Source of the DNA: Methylobacterium sp. J-026
GTDB lineage: Bacteria; Pseudomonadota; Alphaproteobacteria; Rhizobiales; Beijerinckiaceae
Assembly: GCF_022829585.1 (NCBI RefSeq)
Contig: NZ_JAKSYC010000054.1
Location: forward strand, 1-64,000
DNA length: 64,000 nt
Direction of reading: 5' to 3'
Part shown: in pieces, positions 45,710 to 56,813 of the stretch
Layout: every line of letters starts with the position of its first letter
How positions within the stretch are numbered: the first letter of the stretch is position 1
The notes under the pieces: model-generated
Told to the model about the DNA's origin: nothing
What the model saw: only the letters and a program-made list of their open reading frames with translations
The model's database searches: none
Position numbers and translations under genes: made by a program

Positions 45710-46945
45710 TCAATCGGCCGTAGTAACCCGCTTCTCACGGGCGCCGCGCAGGGCGACGCTGGCCGGGACGAGCCGCAGCCCCCGGGCATCGAGATCCCGC
45801 GCCCAGCGGGCGATTCGGTCGACACTGAGGGCCGCACCGCTCGCCGAGACCAGGGCGAAGCCGTTGGCCCGGGCCCGGGCCTCGGCCTGTGTCAGGGCGG
45901 CGTCGATGGCGTCGGCGCGCGGTGTGGCGTCGAGGACGATCTCGGCACGGGCGATCGGCGTGCAAGCCTTGTTGGCCGGCGCGGCCGGGGGTTTCGGATT
46001 CGTGCCGTCGTCGAGGAAGCCGAGGCCGCGGGCGCCGATCTCGCGCAGGATCGGCTCGAAGGCGGAATCCGCCATCAGCTTGGAGCCCATGTAGTTCACG
46101 ACGCCGACATAGCCCGGGAAGCGCGCGAGCGCCCAGGCGAGGCGGTCGACATTCTCGGGGCCCTTCAGGGCGGTGAGCAGGCCCTGGGGGCCCGGGTCGC
46201 TGTCGGGATAGTCGAACGGCTCCATGGGCAGCTGGAGGAAGACCTCGTGGCCGGCATCGCGCGCCCGGGCGGCGGCGCGCTCGACCTCGCCGCCATAGGG
46301 CAGGAAGGCGAGGCTGACGGCTGCCGGCAGGCGCGCGGTGGCACCCGCGGTGGCGGCCTGGCCGACACCGAGCCCGGTCACCACGATGGCGATGCGCGGA
46401 CCGGTTCCGGGCTCCTCGGGCCGGGCGTAGACGTCGAGGGCGCGTACGCGGCCCTCGCCGAGCTTCGGGATCAGGCCGTGCCGGCCGGTCTCGCTGATGC
46501 GCGGGTCCGGCGCGGGGGCGAGTCGCGGCGCGTTGGGGGGCGGGACCCGGATCACCACGGCATCGGTCGGCGCCGAGCCGAGGGGACGCACCACCGTGAC
46601 GCCGGATGCGGACTCGATCTCCTCCGCGCTGCGCTGGAGCTGGGTCGGTCCGGGGGTGGTCATGGCGACCGGCGGCTCGGCCACCGGCACTGGGACGGCC
46701 GGCCGCGCCGCGGGCTCGCGGAACGCGATCATCGCCTCGGCGCGGGGCTCCCCGCCCTGGGGATCGCCGAGGGCGACGACGAGGCCGACCGACAGGGCGA
46801 GCGCGGCCGCGATGGCCCCCGCCGCGACCCTCGGCCGACGCAGGACCGCGAGGTGCCGTCCGAACCGCCCGCTGGGCTGCTCCGGCACCTGCGCCTCCGG
46901 CACGCCGAGGGGGCGCGTGAGGATATCGTCCGTGGACTCGGTCAA
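45710..46945 (-). CDS. Divergent polysaccharide deacetylase family protein
   Basis: A 411-residue envelope protein. After a cytoplasmic N-terminus (TDDILTRPLGVP), a membrane segment (VAAGAIAAALALSVGLVVAL) is followed by a Pro-rich linker and the deacetylase-like domain from about residue 180: RIAIVVTGLGVGQ, EVFLQLPMEPFDYPDSDPGP, YVGVVNYMGSKLM and FLDDGT. The family (PF04748, YibQ-like) lacks the classical metal triad, so its activity is uncertain. I chose TTG 46945 because it gives the usual start; GTG 46990 would add 15 residues. The gene lies behind ctpA, as in most Hyphomicrobiales. Confidence 0.88.
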   Translation of the reverse strand: MTESTDDILTRPLGVPEAQVPEQPSGRFGRHLAVLRRPRVAAGAIAAALALSVGLVVALGDPQGGEPRAEAMIAFREPAARPAVPVPVAEPPVAMTTPGPTQLQRSAEEIESASGVTVVRPLGSAPTDAVVIRVPPPNAPRLAPAPDPRISETGRHGLIPKLGEGRVRALDVYARPEEPGTGPRIAIVVTGLGVGQAATAGATARLPAAVSLAFLPYGGEVERAAARARDAGHEVFLQLPMEPFDYPDSDPGPQGLLTALKGPENVDRLAWALARFPGYVGVVNYMGSKLMADSAFEPILREIGARGLGFLDDGTNPKPPAAPANKACTPIARAEIVLDATPRADAIDAALTQAEARARANGFALVSASGAALSVDRIARWARDLDARGLRLVPASVALRGAREKRVTTAD

Positions 46946-47058
46946 GCGGCTCTCGACACGGAATCGGTCCCGCCGCGCCGGACGCGGCACGGATCCCGGA
47001 CGCCATTGCCGACCGGTATGGTTAACGATCCCCTAAGGACCGGCCTGGGATACGAAAA

Positions 47059-47086
47059 TCCCGCCCGGCAGGTCGGCCGGGCGGGA
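47059..47086 (-). terminator. Intrinsic terminator after ctpA
   Basis: TCCCGCCCGGC (47059-47069) and GCCGGGCGGGA (47076-47086) form a perfect 11-base-pair stem with a six-base loop. On the minus strand it is followed by TTTTCG. It lies 30 bases after the ctpA stop and would end that transcript, so the deacetylase gene probably has its own promoter. Confidence 0.8.
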
Positions 47087-47115
47087 GCGGATAGCGCCGT
47101 TCGTGGTCTGGGCGA

Positions 47116-48456
47116 TCAGTTCGGGAGGCTGGGCTTCTGCTGCTGGGCGTTCGGCGTGCCGTTGGCCGCGCCCTTCTGGATGCCGTGCAGGAAGTCGACT
47201 GCCGCGATCAGCTGCTTGTCCTTGGCCGGGTCCGACGGCATGTAGGCGGAGGAGCCGCCGCGCTCGTCGGTGTCCTTCTGCTTCAGGTGGCCCTTCAGCC
47301 CGGCCTCGCCCTTGGTCTCGTCCTTGCCCTTCAGCTCGTCCGGCACGTCCTGCAGGACCTCGACATCGGGCTCGATGCCCTTCGCCTGGATCGAGCGGCC
47401 CGACGGCGTGTAGTAGCGCGCCGTGGTCAGCCGCAGGGCGCCGGATCCGCCGAGCGGGATGATCGACTGCACCGAGCCCTTGCCGAAGGAGCGCGTGCCC
47501 ATGATGGTCGCGCGCTTGTGATCCTGCAGGGCGCCGGCCACGATCTCCGAGGCCGAGGCGGAGCCGCCGTTCACGAGGACCACCACGGGCTTGCCCTTGG
47601 TCAGGTCGCCGGACTTTGCGGAGAAGCGCTGCGTCTCGTCGGGGTTGCGGCCGCGGGTCGAGACGATCTCGCCGCGGTCCAGGAAGGCGTCCGAGACCAT
47701 CACCGCCTGGTCGAGCAGGCCGCCCGGGTTGTTGCGCAGGTCGATGACGTAGCCCTTGATCTTGTCAGGCCCGATGTCGCTCGACAGCTTGTCGATCGCG
47801 GCGCGCATGCCGTCGAAGGTCTGCTCGTTGAACTGCGTCAGGCGGATATAGGCGACGTCGCCGCCCTCGACCTTGGAGCGGACCGGTTTGATCTTGATCA
47901 CGTCGCGGGTCAGCGTGACGTCGATCGGGTCCTTCGACTCCTTGCGGCTGATCTTGAGCTTCACGCTCGAATTGACCGGGCCGCGCATCTTGTCGACCGC
48001 CTGGTTCAGGGTGAGGCCCTGGACCTGATCGTCGTCGATCTGGGTGATGACGTCGTTGGCGAGCAGGCCCGCCTTGGCGGCGGGGGTGTCGTCGATCGGG
48101 GTGACGACCTTGATCAGGCCGTCCTCCATGGTGACCTCGATGCCCAGCCCGCCGAACTCGCCGCGGGTGGTGGTCTGCATGTCGCGGAACGCCTTGGCGT
48201 CCATGTAGCTCGAATGCGGGTCGAGCGAGGCCAGCATGCCGTTGACGGCCGACTCGATCATCTTCGACTCGTCCGGCTTCTCGACGTAGTCGGTCCGGAC
48301 CTTCTCGAACACGTCGCCGAACAGGCTCAGCTGGCGATAGGTTTCGGCCGAGGCGGCCACCGCCCGGGGACCCGACAGGAAGTCGGTCTGGGTGGCCACC
48401 ATGGAGGTGCCGGCACCCAGGAAGGCGCCGAGCATGATCAGAGACGTCTTGCGCAT
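47116..48456 (-). CDS. ctpA: Carboxy-terminal processing protease (S41), CtpA
   Basis: A 446-residue secreted protease. An N-terminal signal/anchor (SLIMLGAFLGAGTSMVATQ) is followed by a helical region, a PDZ domain at about 100-185 (GEFGGLGIEVTMEDG), and the S41 catalytic core. The Ser-Lys dyad is Ser301 (GGSASASE) and Lys326 (SFGKGSVQ), 25 residues apart as in the family. It trims periplasmic or cell-wall proteins, including peptidoglycan hydrolases. Its ATG shares one base with the envC stop (TGATG), so the two genes are coupled. Confidence 0.95.
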   Translation of the reverse strand: MRKTSLIMLGAFLGAGTSMVATQTDFLSGPRAVAASAETYRQLSLFGDVFEKVRTDYVEKPDESKMIESAVNGMLASLDPHSSYMDAKAFRDMQTTTRGEFGGLGIEVTMEDGLIKVVTPIDDTPAAKAGLLANDVITQIDDDQVQGLTLNQAVDKMRGPVNSSVKLKISRKESKDPIDVTLTRDVIKIKPVRSKVEGGDVAYIRLTQFNEQTFDGMRAAIDKLSSDIGPDKIKGYVIDLRNNPGGLLDQAVMVSDAFLDRGEIVSTRGRNPDETQRFSAKSGDLTKGKPVVVLVNGGSASASEIVAGALQDHKRATIMGTRSFGKGSVQSIIPLGGSGALRLTTARYYTPSGRSIQAKGIEPDVEVLQDVPDELKGKDETKGEAGLKGHLKQKDTDERGGSSAYMPSDPAKDKQLIAAVDFLHGIQKGAANGTPNAQQQKPSLPN

Positions 48457-49853
48457 CAGCCGCGAACCTTCTCGCCAAGTACCGTATTAGCCGGGCTTCT
48501 CGCCCACCACGGCTCCGGATCGATGGAGCCGCCGTCCTTCTTGAACTCGACGTACAGGGTGGGATCGCCGTCGGACCCAGTCGGGCCCGGGCCTTTCTCG
48601 CCCATGCTGCCGACCGGTTCGCCCGCGAGCACGAACTGGCCGACCTCGACGCTGATCTGTTCCATCCCCGCGAGCAGGAGATAGTAGCCGTCGCCCGCGT
48701 TGATGATCAAGAGTTGCCCGTAGGACCGGAACGGCCCGGCGAACTGCACCCAACCGTCGGCCGGGGATGAGACCGTCGCCTTCGGACGCGTCGCGAAGGA
48801 TACGCCACGGCTGGTTCCACCGTTGCCGTCGGGCTGGTTGAAGCCCCGCGCCAGCCGACCGCTGACAGGCCGCGGCACTTCGCCCCGCGCCTCCGAAAAA
48901 TGCACTTTCGGTGCCAGCCGCGCGGGATCGCGGAAGCCGGCCGCGGCAAATCGTTCCTGCGTCACGCGGATCTCGCGTTCGGCCGCCGCCTTCGCCTCCT
49001 CGGCGGAGCGTTTGGCCGCCACGGCCTCGGCTTCGGTCCGGTCCAGGAGATCCTTCAGGGTCTTCGCCTGGGCACCGAGCTCGGCAGCCCGGCGGCGCTC
49101 GGCAGTGAGACCGCTCTCGACCTCCGCCTGGCGGGCACGGCGGGCCGCCACCAGGGCCTCGAGGCGCTGGCGCTCCCGCGCCCACCCGGTCAGGTCGCTG
49201 GTGAGGCCTTCCTTGTCCTGTGCGATCAAGCCGCGCAGGCGGATCATTTCCGCGAGATCGGCCGCCAGGGTGTCGACCTCCCCGCGCAACTCCGGCACCA
49301 CGGCACCGAGCAGCATCGAGGTGCGGATGGCCGCGAGCACGTCCTCCGGGCTTACAAGCACCGCCGGTGGCGGGCGACGTCCCATCCGCTGGAGCGCGGC
49401 CAGGATCTCGGCGACCACGCCCCGGCGGGCCTGGAGCGAGCGCCGGATCGCGGCCTCGCTCTCGCTCATCGCCTTCAGCCGCTCCTCCAGGCGGCTCAGC
49501 CGGTCCTCGGTCGCCTGCGCCTGACGGCCGGCGTCGAGGAGGGCGGAGTCGAGCTTGGACCGGTCCGTACCGATGGCGGCGATCTCGGCCTCGAACTGCG
49601 CCCGCTGGCCGTTGCTGGCGGCCAGGGCATCCTGCACGCGCTTGATGTTCTCGGCGCGACGGTCGCGCTCCGCATTGTCCCGCTGCGCCGCCTCGGAGTC
49701 CGGGGGCGCCGGGGTCTCGGCATGCGCGGGCCACGCGACATGAGCCGCGGCCAGCAGGACCAGAGCGGTCAGGAGGCGGCGGGAGGCGCGACCGGACGAC
49801 GACGGGCCGATGGGGGTATCGGCCCGCGCCCGGACGGCATCGATTTCGGCCAT
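48456..49853 (-). CDS. envC: EnvC-like murein hydrolase activator (degenerate LytM/M23 domain)
   Basis: A 465-residue periplasmic protein. A signal peptide (LLTALVLLAAAHVAWPAHA) is followed by a long coiled coil at about 50-310, rich in Glu/Arg/Ala/Leu, and a C-terminal LytM domain. The M23 metal ligands are missing: the expected HxxxD and HxH motifs are replaced (ATVSSPADGWVQFAG and YYLLLAGMEQ), so it should bind and activate an amidase and not cut peptidoglycan itself. An upstream GTG (49859) is an alternative start. It lies between rlmH and ctpA, the usual order. Confidence 0.92.
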   Translation of the reverse strand: MAEIDAVRARADTPIGPSSSGRASRRLLTALVLLAAAHVAWPAHAETPAPPDSEAAQRDNAERDRRAENIKRVQDALAASNGQRAQFEAEIAAIGTDRSKLDSALLDAGRQAQATEDRLSRLEERLKAMSESEAAIRRSLQARRGVVAEILAALQRMGRRPPPAVLVSPEDVLAAIRTSMLLGAVVPELRGEVDTLAADLAEMIRLRGLIAQDKEGLTSDLTGWARERQRLEALVAARRARQAEVESGLTAERRRAAELGAQAKTLKDLLDRTEAEAVAAKRSAEEAKAAAEREIRVTQERFAAAGFRDPARLAPKVHFSEARGEVPRPVSGRLARGFNQPDGNGGTSRGVSFATRPKATVSSPADGWVQFAGPFRSYGQLLIINAGDGYYLLLAGMEQISVEVGQFVLAGEPVGSMGEKGPGPTGSDGDPTLYVEFKKDGGSIDPEPWWARSPANTVLGEKVRG

Positions 49854-49865
49854 GGCCACCGCCGG

Positions 49866-50360
49866 TCAGCCCGCCTCGCCCCGATGATAGGGATGGCCGG
49901 CCAGGATGGTCAGGCTGCGGTAGATCTGTTCCAGGGCGAGCACGCGCACGAGTCCGTGGGGCAAGGTGGCCGCCCCGAAGGACAGGATCAGCTCCGCCTT
50001 CGTCCGAATTGAGGCGTCCAGACCATCTGGCCCGCCGATGACGACGGTCAGCGCCGGCCGCCCGACATCACGCCAGCCGGCCAACCGCTCGGCCAGGGCC
50101 TCGCTCGGGATATCGGCACGGCCGCGCTCGTCATACGCCACCAGGACACCGCCGGGCGGCAGATGGGCGGCGAGCAGGGCCGCCTCCTCGGTGCAGCGGT
50201 CTAGGGCGCGTCGTGCGCGCGCTTCCGGGATCTCCACGCTGTCGCAGGCCGAAAAGCCGAGCCCGCGCCCCAATTGGGCGGCGCGGTCGCGATATCGTGA
50301 CGCGAGGTCCCGCTCCGGACCGGCCTTCAACCGTCCGATCGCCGCCAGGACGAGTCGCAA
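49866..50360 (-). CDS. rlmH: 23S rRNA (pseudouridine(1915)-N(3))-methyltransferase RlmH
   Basis: A 164-residue SPOUT-class methyltransferase acting on pseudouridine 1915 of 23S rRNA in assembled ribosomes. The start is TTG, giving LRLVLAAIGRLKAGPERDLA, which matches the family N-terminus. The SAM-binding knot holds VVIGGPDGLD, and the C-terminus has the diagnostic RVLALEQIYRSLTILAGHPY. The longer open frame upstream overlaps rsfS and is not real. It sits 14 bases downstream of rsfS, the conserved gene order. Confidence 0.93.
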   Translation of the reverse strand: MRLVLAAIGRLKAGPERDLASRYRDRAAQLGRGLGFSACDSVEIPEARARRALDRCTEEAALLAAHLPPGGVLVAYDERGRADIPSEALAERLAGWRDVGRPALTVVIGGPDGLDASIRTKAELILSFGAATLPHGLVRVLALEQIYRSLTILAGHPYHRGEAG

Positions 50361-50374
50361 GCGGTCGGTCCGGC

Positions 50375-50824
50375 CTAGCCGAGGGCGAGCCCGACCGGAC
50401 GATCGGCGCCCCACATCTTCTCGAGATTGTAGAAGCCGCGCACTTCCGGACGGAAGATGTGCACGAGCACGTCGCCGGCGTCGATCAGAACCCAGTCGCA
50501 GGCGGGCAGGCCCTCGACCCGGGCGTTGCCGAAGCCGCGGTTCTTCATCTCCTGGATGATCTTGTCGGCGATCGAGCCCACGTGCCGCTGCGAGCGACCC
50601 GACGTGATGATCATCGTGTCGGCCAGCGACGTCTTCCCGGCGAGGTCGATGGCGATCGTCTCCTCGGCCTTCATCTCGTCGAGGCAGTCGAGGGCGAGGG
50701 CTTTGAGATCGTCCGAGCGCGCCTGGCCGGGCTCGTCCGGGGCGAGAACGGCGGTGCGGATCGTCTCCGTATGAATGGTTTCGGGCAGAGTCCTGGTTCC
50801 TCGTGGTGCCGCGGGCGGCGTCAC
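50375..50824 (-). CDS. rsfS: Ribosomal silencing factor RsfS
   Basis: A 149-residue Iojap-family protein that binds ribosomal protein L14 and blocks joining of the subunits when nutrients are scarce. The conserved core is KALALDCLDEMKAEETIAID, then TSLADTMIITSGRSQRHV, and DWVLIDAGDVLVHIFRPEVR. The N-terminus is about 35 residues longer than the minimum. The start is a GTG that overlaps the nadD stop by four bases (GTGA); a shorter start inside the frame cannot be excluded. Confidence 0.94.
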   Translation of the reverse strand: MTPPAAPRGTRTLPETIHTETIRTAVLAPDEPGQARSDDLKALALDCLDEMKAEETIAIDLAGKTSLADTMIITSGRSQRHVGSIADKIIQEMKNRGFGNARVEGLPACDWVLIDAGDVLVHIFRPEVRGFYNLEKMWGADRPVGLALG

Positions 50825-51495
50825 CCCTCGCGGGGTGCCATGAAATTGGCGGTATCGGGCGGCGATTGCAACCGCGCCGTCTCCGAACCCCCGCCACGTC
50901 TCGGCATACCGTTACGGATCTCCGTCGAGGACAGGCTCGACCGCGGCCCGTGGAGGAAGGTCCAGGCCGGCGGCCGGCGCAGCGCGAGCGTCGAGGCCGC
51001 GGCTTCGGGGATGCGCGCCTGCGCCAGCCGCTGGGCGGCGCGGGCGCTCAGCGGGGTCATGGTCCAGCCGGGCCGGTCGATGACCGCGATCGGCACGAGT
51101 CGCGCGATCTCGGCGGAGCCTTTCCAGCGGTGGAAGGTGCCGAGCGAATCAGCGCCCATGATCCAGACGAAATGGACGCCGGGGCAGCGACGCGTGAGGA
51201 AGCACAGGGTCTGCACGGTGAAGCGGACGCCGAGGGCCGCCTCGACGCCGGTCACGGCGATGCGCGGATGCCGGGCGACCCGGTGCGCCTGGGCGCACCG
51301 CTCCGCGACGGTCGGGAGCGTTTTGCGGCTCTTCAGGGGGTTGCCGGGGCTGACCAGCCACCAGACGCGGTCCAGCCCCAGCCGACGCATCGCCAGCACG
51401 GAGACGTGGCGATGGCCGAGATGCGCGGGGTTGAAGGATCCGCCGTAGAGGCCGATCCGCATGCCGGGCGCGCTCGGCGGCAAACTCAGCCGCAC
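50821..51495 (-). CDS. nadD: Nicotinate-nucleotide adenylyltransferase
   Basis: A 224-residue nucleotidyltransferase that makes deamido-NAD from nicotinate mononucleotide and ATP. MRIGLYGGSFNPAHLGHRH contains the GSFNPxHxGH signature, and SSTEIRNG is the ISSTxIR motif at the end. I chose GTG 51495 because GAGGGT lies six bases ahead of it and VRLSLPPSAPG matches relatives; ATG 51462, directly before the signature, is an alternative. It is 19 bases after proA, within the conserved block. Confidence 0.94.
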   Translation of the reverse strand: MRLSLPPSAPGMRIGLYGGSFNPAHLGHRHVSVLAMRRLGLDRVWWLVSPGNPLKSRKTLPTVAERCAQAHRVARHPRIAVTGVEAALGVRFTVQTLCFLTRRCPGVHFVWIMGADSLGTFHRWKGSAEIARLVPIAVIDRPGWTMTPLSARAAQRLAQARIPEAAASTLALRRPPAWTFLHGPRSSLSSTEIRNGMPRRGGGSETARLQSPPDTANFMAPREG

Positions 51496-51514
51496 GCCGG
51501 ACCCTCGGCCGATG

Positions 51515-52813
51515 TCACGCACGGATCTGGCCGCTGCCGTGGACGCGATACTTGAAGGTCGTGAGCTGCTCGACGCCCACCGGGCCGCGGGCATGCATCC
51601 GCCCGGTGGCGATCCCGATCTCGGCGCCGAACCCGAACTCGCCGCCATCGGCGAACTGCGTCGAGGCGTTGTGGGTCACGATCGCCGAATCGACCTCCGC
51701 TAGGAATCGGGCCGCCTCGGCCTCATCCTCGGTGATGATCGCGTCGGTGTGGTGCGAGCCGTAGGTCTCGATATGCTCGATCGCCGCGGCGATCCCGTCG
51801 ACCACCCGGACCGCGATGACCGCGTCGAGGTACTCGGTGTGCCAATCCTGCTCCGCGGCGGCGGTCACCCGGGGATCGACCGCCCGCGTCTCGGCGTCGC
51901 CGCGGACGGCGCAGCCGGCATCGAGCAGGGCGCCGACCAGGGGGGCGAGATGCGTCGCCGCGCAGGCACGGTCGACCAGGAGGGTCTCGGCGGCGCCGCA
52001 GACGCTGGTCCGGCGCATCTTGCTGTTGAGCAGCACGGTGCGGGCCATGGCGAGATCGGCCGCGGCGGCCACGTAGACGTGATTGATGCCGTCGAGATGG
52101 GCGAAGACCGGCACCCGCGCCTCGGCCTGAACGCGGGTGACGAGACCGCGCCCGCCCCGGGGCACGATCACGTCGACGCAGCCGTCGAGGCCGGCGAGCA
52201 TCAAGCCCACCGCCGTGCGGTCGCGGGTCGGTACCAGCTGGATCGCGTCTTCCGGCAGGCCGGCATCGGCCAGCCCCCGGCTCATCGCCCGGGCGATGGC
52301 CATGGCGCTGCGGTGGCTGTCCGAGCCCGCCCGCAGGATCGCGGCGTTGCCGGCCTTCAGGCACAGCGCACCGGCATCCGCGGTGACGTTGGGGCGGCTC
52401 TCGAAGATCACCCCGATCACCCCGAGCGGCACCGCGATGCGCTCGATCAGCAGGCCGTTCGGCCGCTCGATGGCGGCGAGCTGGCGGCCCACCGGGTCGG
52501 CCAGCAATCCGATCTTCTCGACGGCGTCCGCCATCGCCGCCAGGCGTCCGGGATCGAGGGTGAGCCGGTCGATCAGGGCGGCGGTCTGACCGGCGCTGCG
52601 CGCGGCAGCCACGTCGCGGGCGTTCTCCGCCAGGATCTCGTCGCGGTTCGCCCGCAGGCGCTCGGCGATCGCCTTCAGAGCGAGATCCTTGGTCTGCGCC
52701 GAGGCCAGCGCCATCCGCCGGGCGGCCGCACGGGCGCGCCGGCCGATCGCCGCCATCTGCTCCGGCAGGGCGTCGGCCTCAGCGAAGTCCGATCTCAGAT
52801 TCAGGACGGGCAC
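51515..52813 (-). CDS. proA: Glutamate-5-semialdehyde dehydrogenase
   Basis: A 432-residue enzyme for the second step of proline synthesis, the NADPH-dependent reduction of gamma-glutamyl phosphate. It shows [45 protein letters not shown] and the catalytic Cys region [17 protein letters not shown]. The start is GTG 52813, with GAGGA seven bases ahead; an ATG at 52879 is in frame but precedes non-conserved residues. proB lies 159 bases upstream on the same strand. Confidence 0.95.
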   Translation of the reverse strand: MPVLNLRSDFAEADALPEQMAAIGRRARAAARRMALASAQTKDLALKAIAERLRANRDEILAENARDVAAARSAGQTAALIDRLTLDPGRLAAMADAVEKIGLLADPVGRQLAAIERPNGLLIERIAVPLGVIGVIFESRPNVTADAGALCLKAGNAAILRAGSDSHRSAMAIARAMSRGLADAGLPEDAIQLVPTRDRTAVGLMLAGLDGCVDVIVPRGGRGLVTRVQAEARVPVFAHLDGINHVYVAAAADLAMARTVLLNSKMRRTSVCGAAETLLVDRACAATHLAPLVGALLDAGCAVRGDAETRAVDPRVTAAAEQDWHTEYLDAVIAVRVVDGIAAAIEHIETYGSHHTDAIITEDEAEAARFLAEVDSAIVTHNASTQFADGGEFGFGAEIGIATGRMHARGPVGVEQLTTFKYRVHGSGQIRA

Positions 52814-52972
52814 GCTGGCGTCCTCAGTTCGCGACGGCCGTTCACCGGCTCGACGGGGAAGGGCGCTGTCTTCGCACATCGTGCGGCGCACCGACAAGTG
52901 TGCTGTGTCACAGTCGCCAACAATACTTAATCAGACGCGTTCGACATCAATGCTGCTCCGTCACGGCATTCT

Positions 52973-54088
52973 TCAGAACAGGGCCAAGTCATCGCGATGC
53001 ACCATCCAGGCGCGGCCGGGATAGTTGAGCAAATCCGGGATCCGTGCGCTGGGATGCCCGATGATCAGTGCGGCCTCGGCATCGTCGTAGGCGACGAGGC
53101 CGCGCCCCAGCGCCCGGCCCTCGGGATCGCGGATCTCCACGGCATCGCCGCGGGAGAAGCTGCCGTCGATCGCCCGGACACCCACGGGCAACAGGCTGGC
53201 GCCGCCCCGGAGGGCCTGCACGGCACCGGAATCGATCGTGAGCGACCCCCTGGGTTCGAGGGACCCCGCGATCCAGGTCTTCCGCGCCGCGGTCGGCGTG
53301 GAGCCGGACAGGAACCACGAGCAGCGCGCACCCTCCCGCAGCGCCTTCAGCGGGTTCTTCCCGCGCCCGTCCGCGATCACCAGATGGGTGCCCCCGGATA
53401 CGGCGATCTTGGCCGCCTCGACCTTGGTGCGCATGCCGCCCCGCGACAGCTCGGAGGCCGGCCCGCCCGCCATCGCCTCGATCTCCGGGGTGATGCGTTC
53501 GATGACCGCCAGGTGGCGCGCGTCCGGGTCGCTGTTCGGCGGTGCGGTGTAGAGGCCGTCGATATCCGAGAACAGCACCAGCACGTCGGCATCGATCATC
53601 GTGGCGACCCGCGCGGCGAGGCGGTCGTTGTCGCCGTAGCGGATCTCCGAGGTCGCCACCGTATCGTTCTCGTTGACGACCGGCACGGCGCGCATCTCGA
53701 GGAGCTTCAGCACGGTTGCCCGGGCGTTAAGGTAGCGGCGCCGCTCCTCTGTGTCCTGCGGCGTCACCAGGATCTGGCCGGCCACGATGCCGTGATGGCC
53801 CAGCGCCTCGGCCCAGTGCCGGGCGAGGGTGATCTGCCCCACCGAGGCCGCCCCCTGGCTCTCCTCCAGCCGCAGGGGCCCCGGCGGCAGGCCCAGCACC
53901 GTCCGGCCCAGGGCGATGCTGCCGGAGGACACGACCAGCACGTCGACCCCGCGCCCGTGCAGCTCGGCGATGTCCTCGGCCAGGGCCGCGAGCCAGGCAT
54001 GTCGGAGGCGGCCGGCATTGCGGTCGACCAGCAAAGCCGACCCGACCTTGATCACGACGCGGCGGAAATCTTCGAGGGCGGGGATCAT
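52973..54088 (-). CDS. proB: Glutamate 5-kinase
   Basis: A 371-residue kinase that phosphorylates glutamate at the gamma position, the first and feedback-inhibited step of proline synthesis. The amino-acid kinase domain has [28 protein letters not shown] and [19 protein letters not shown], and a C-terminal PUA domain starts near residue 275 ([20 protein letters not shown]). All expected motifs are intact. Its usual neighbour obgE is separated from it by a vapBC pair. Confidence 0.96.
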   Translation of the reverse strand: MIPALEDFRRVVIKVGSALLVDRNAGRLRHAWLAALAEDIAELHGRGVDVLVVSSGSIALGRTVLGLPPGPLRLEESQGAASVGQITLARHWAEALGHHGIVAGQILVTPQDTEERRRYLNARATVLKLLEMRAVPVVNENDTVATSEIRYGDNDRLAARVATMIDADVLVLFSDIDGLYTAPPNSDPDARHLAVIERITPEIEAMAGGPASELSRGGMRTKVEAAKIAVSGGTHLVIADGRGKNPLKALREGARCSWFLSGSTPTAARKTWIAGSLEPRGSLTIDSGAVQALRGGASLLPVGVRAIDGSFSRGDAVEIRDPEGRALGRGLVAYDDAEAALIIGHPSARIPDLLNYPGRAWMVHRDDLALF

Positions 54089-54192
54089 GATTCTTCGCGG
54101 ACGGGCGGTACGGGGCGGTTTGGACGACGGCTGCGGTCTTGGACAGCCTTATGCGAAGGCTGAAGGGGCGGATCGGAACCGGGGTGGCGCGC

Positions 54193-54597
54193 TCAAGCTG
54201 CCGGGCTGTAGGCGGGCACCAAATCGGTATGGATGAAATCGTTGCCTTTGAAGAGGAGCGGTACGGCGTGGACCTTGGCGACGGCATAAGACAGGCAGTC
54301 GCCGAAGTTCAGGCAGGCGGCATGACCTTGACCCTTGCCGTAGTGGCCGAAGGCGTGAGCAGCAGCTCGGTAGGCTTCCAAGTCAAAATCGACGGTCCGG
54401 ATGCTGGGCGTGGCGATCAGGCGATCGAGAAACGCATCGGCGAAGGTTGGCATCAGAGAGCCGAGCACCATTCGTGTTTCGAGGAGGGTCGGCGGTCCCA
54501 CGAGCGCGCGATGACGAACGATGATCTCGTCAAAGATCTGCCCCTCGGGTTCGCCGAGCGCGATCGTGACGAGAGCGGAACTGTCCAGTGCGATCAC
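54193..54597 (-). CDS. vapC: PIN domain ribonuclease, VapC family toxin
   Basis: A 134-residue PIN protein. Metal-binding acids are visible as Asp in VIALDSSALVTIAL, Glu in PPTLLETRMVLG, and Asp in LNFGDCLSYAVAK. The GTG start overlaps the vapB stop by four bases (GTGA), which decides it over an ATG at 54615. The LNFGDCLSYA motif places it with the Rv0624/VapC30-like group that pairs with PSK-type antitoxins. Location between obgE and proB, normally neighbours, indicates insertion. Confidence 0.92.
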   Translation of the reverse strand: MIALDSSALVTIALGEPEGQIFDEIIVRHRALVGPPTLLETRMVLGSLMPTFADAFLDRLIATPSIRTVDFDLEAYRAAAHAFGHYGKGQGHAACLNFGDCLSYAVAKVHAVPLLFKGNDFIHTDLVPAYSPAA

Positions 54598-54860
54598 GCC
54601 GGTAGACCGTTCCAATCGTAGAGCCAGCCGTGATCGTTGAGGGCTCCTGGTACGATGTGCGGGCGCGCTTCGGCCACGAGCGCCCGGATCGCCGCGAGTT
54701 CGGCCTGTTGGCCAGGATCGAACCCGCCCTCGGCGGACGTATTCCGATCCAGGTCCCGAAGGGCCGTCGCGACGGCCTCGTCGAGTGACGTGCCGAGGCG
54801 ACTGGCAAGATTGCGCGCGCGCTGAAAGTCCTCGTCGCGAATCGTCAGCAGCTTGGGCAT
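54594..54860 (-). CDS. vapB: VapB-type (PSK family) antitoxin
   Basis: An 88-residue antitoxin. The N-terminal part (LTIRDEDFQRARNLASRLGT, then SLDEAVATALRDL) is a ribbon-helix-helix-like DNA-binding domain of the PSK transcription factor type. The C-terminus (LAAIRALVAEARPHI, ending DHGWLYDWNGLPA) is the toxin-binding tail typical of Rv0623-like proteins. It is directly ahead of, and overlaps, vapC. Such antitoxins usually repress their own operon. The gene is 47 bases after the obgE stop. Confidence 0.9.
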   Translation of the reverse strand: MPKLLTIRDEDFQRARNLASRLGTSLDEAVATALRDLDRNTSAEGGFDPGQQAELAAIRALVAEARPHIVPGALNDHGWLYDWNGLPA

Positions 54861-54907
54861 CGGGCTGTCTCCGGCGCCAGCTTATCGCGCAGGCGCCGCG
54901 CCGCCAA

Positions 54908-56627
<1,720 letters not shown>

Positions 56628-56682
56628 CGTGCCCTCGCAGGAACGGCGCGCCCGGCCCGGGGAACCGTCTCAAGACGACGAA

Positions 56683-56708
56683 GGGGAGGATGGCGTCCCA
56701 TCCTCCCC
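56683..56708 (-). terminator. Terminator of the rplU-rpmA transcript
   Basis: GGGGAGGATGG (56683-56693) and CCATCCTCCCC (56698-56708) form a perfect 11-base-pair stem with a CGTC loop, about 105 bases after the rpmA stop. On the minus strand it is followed by TTCGTCG, a weak T-run. Confidence 0.7.
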
Positions 56709-56813
56709 GGTGTTCCGTCCGACCCGGCCCGTCAGGGGCCTGGCAACGACGTCTCCGGTCCGGTGTGGGACACCGGGCGGGACGCCAGCTTCGCCACGTG
56801 GGGCGCCCGCCTG

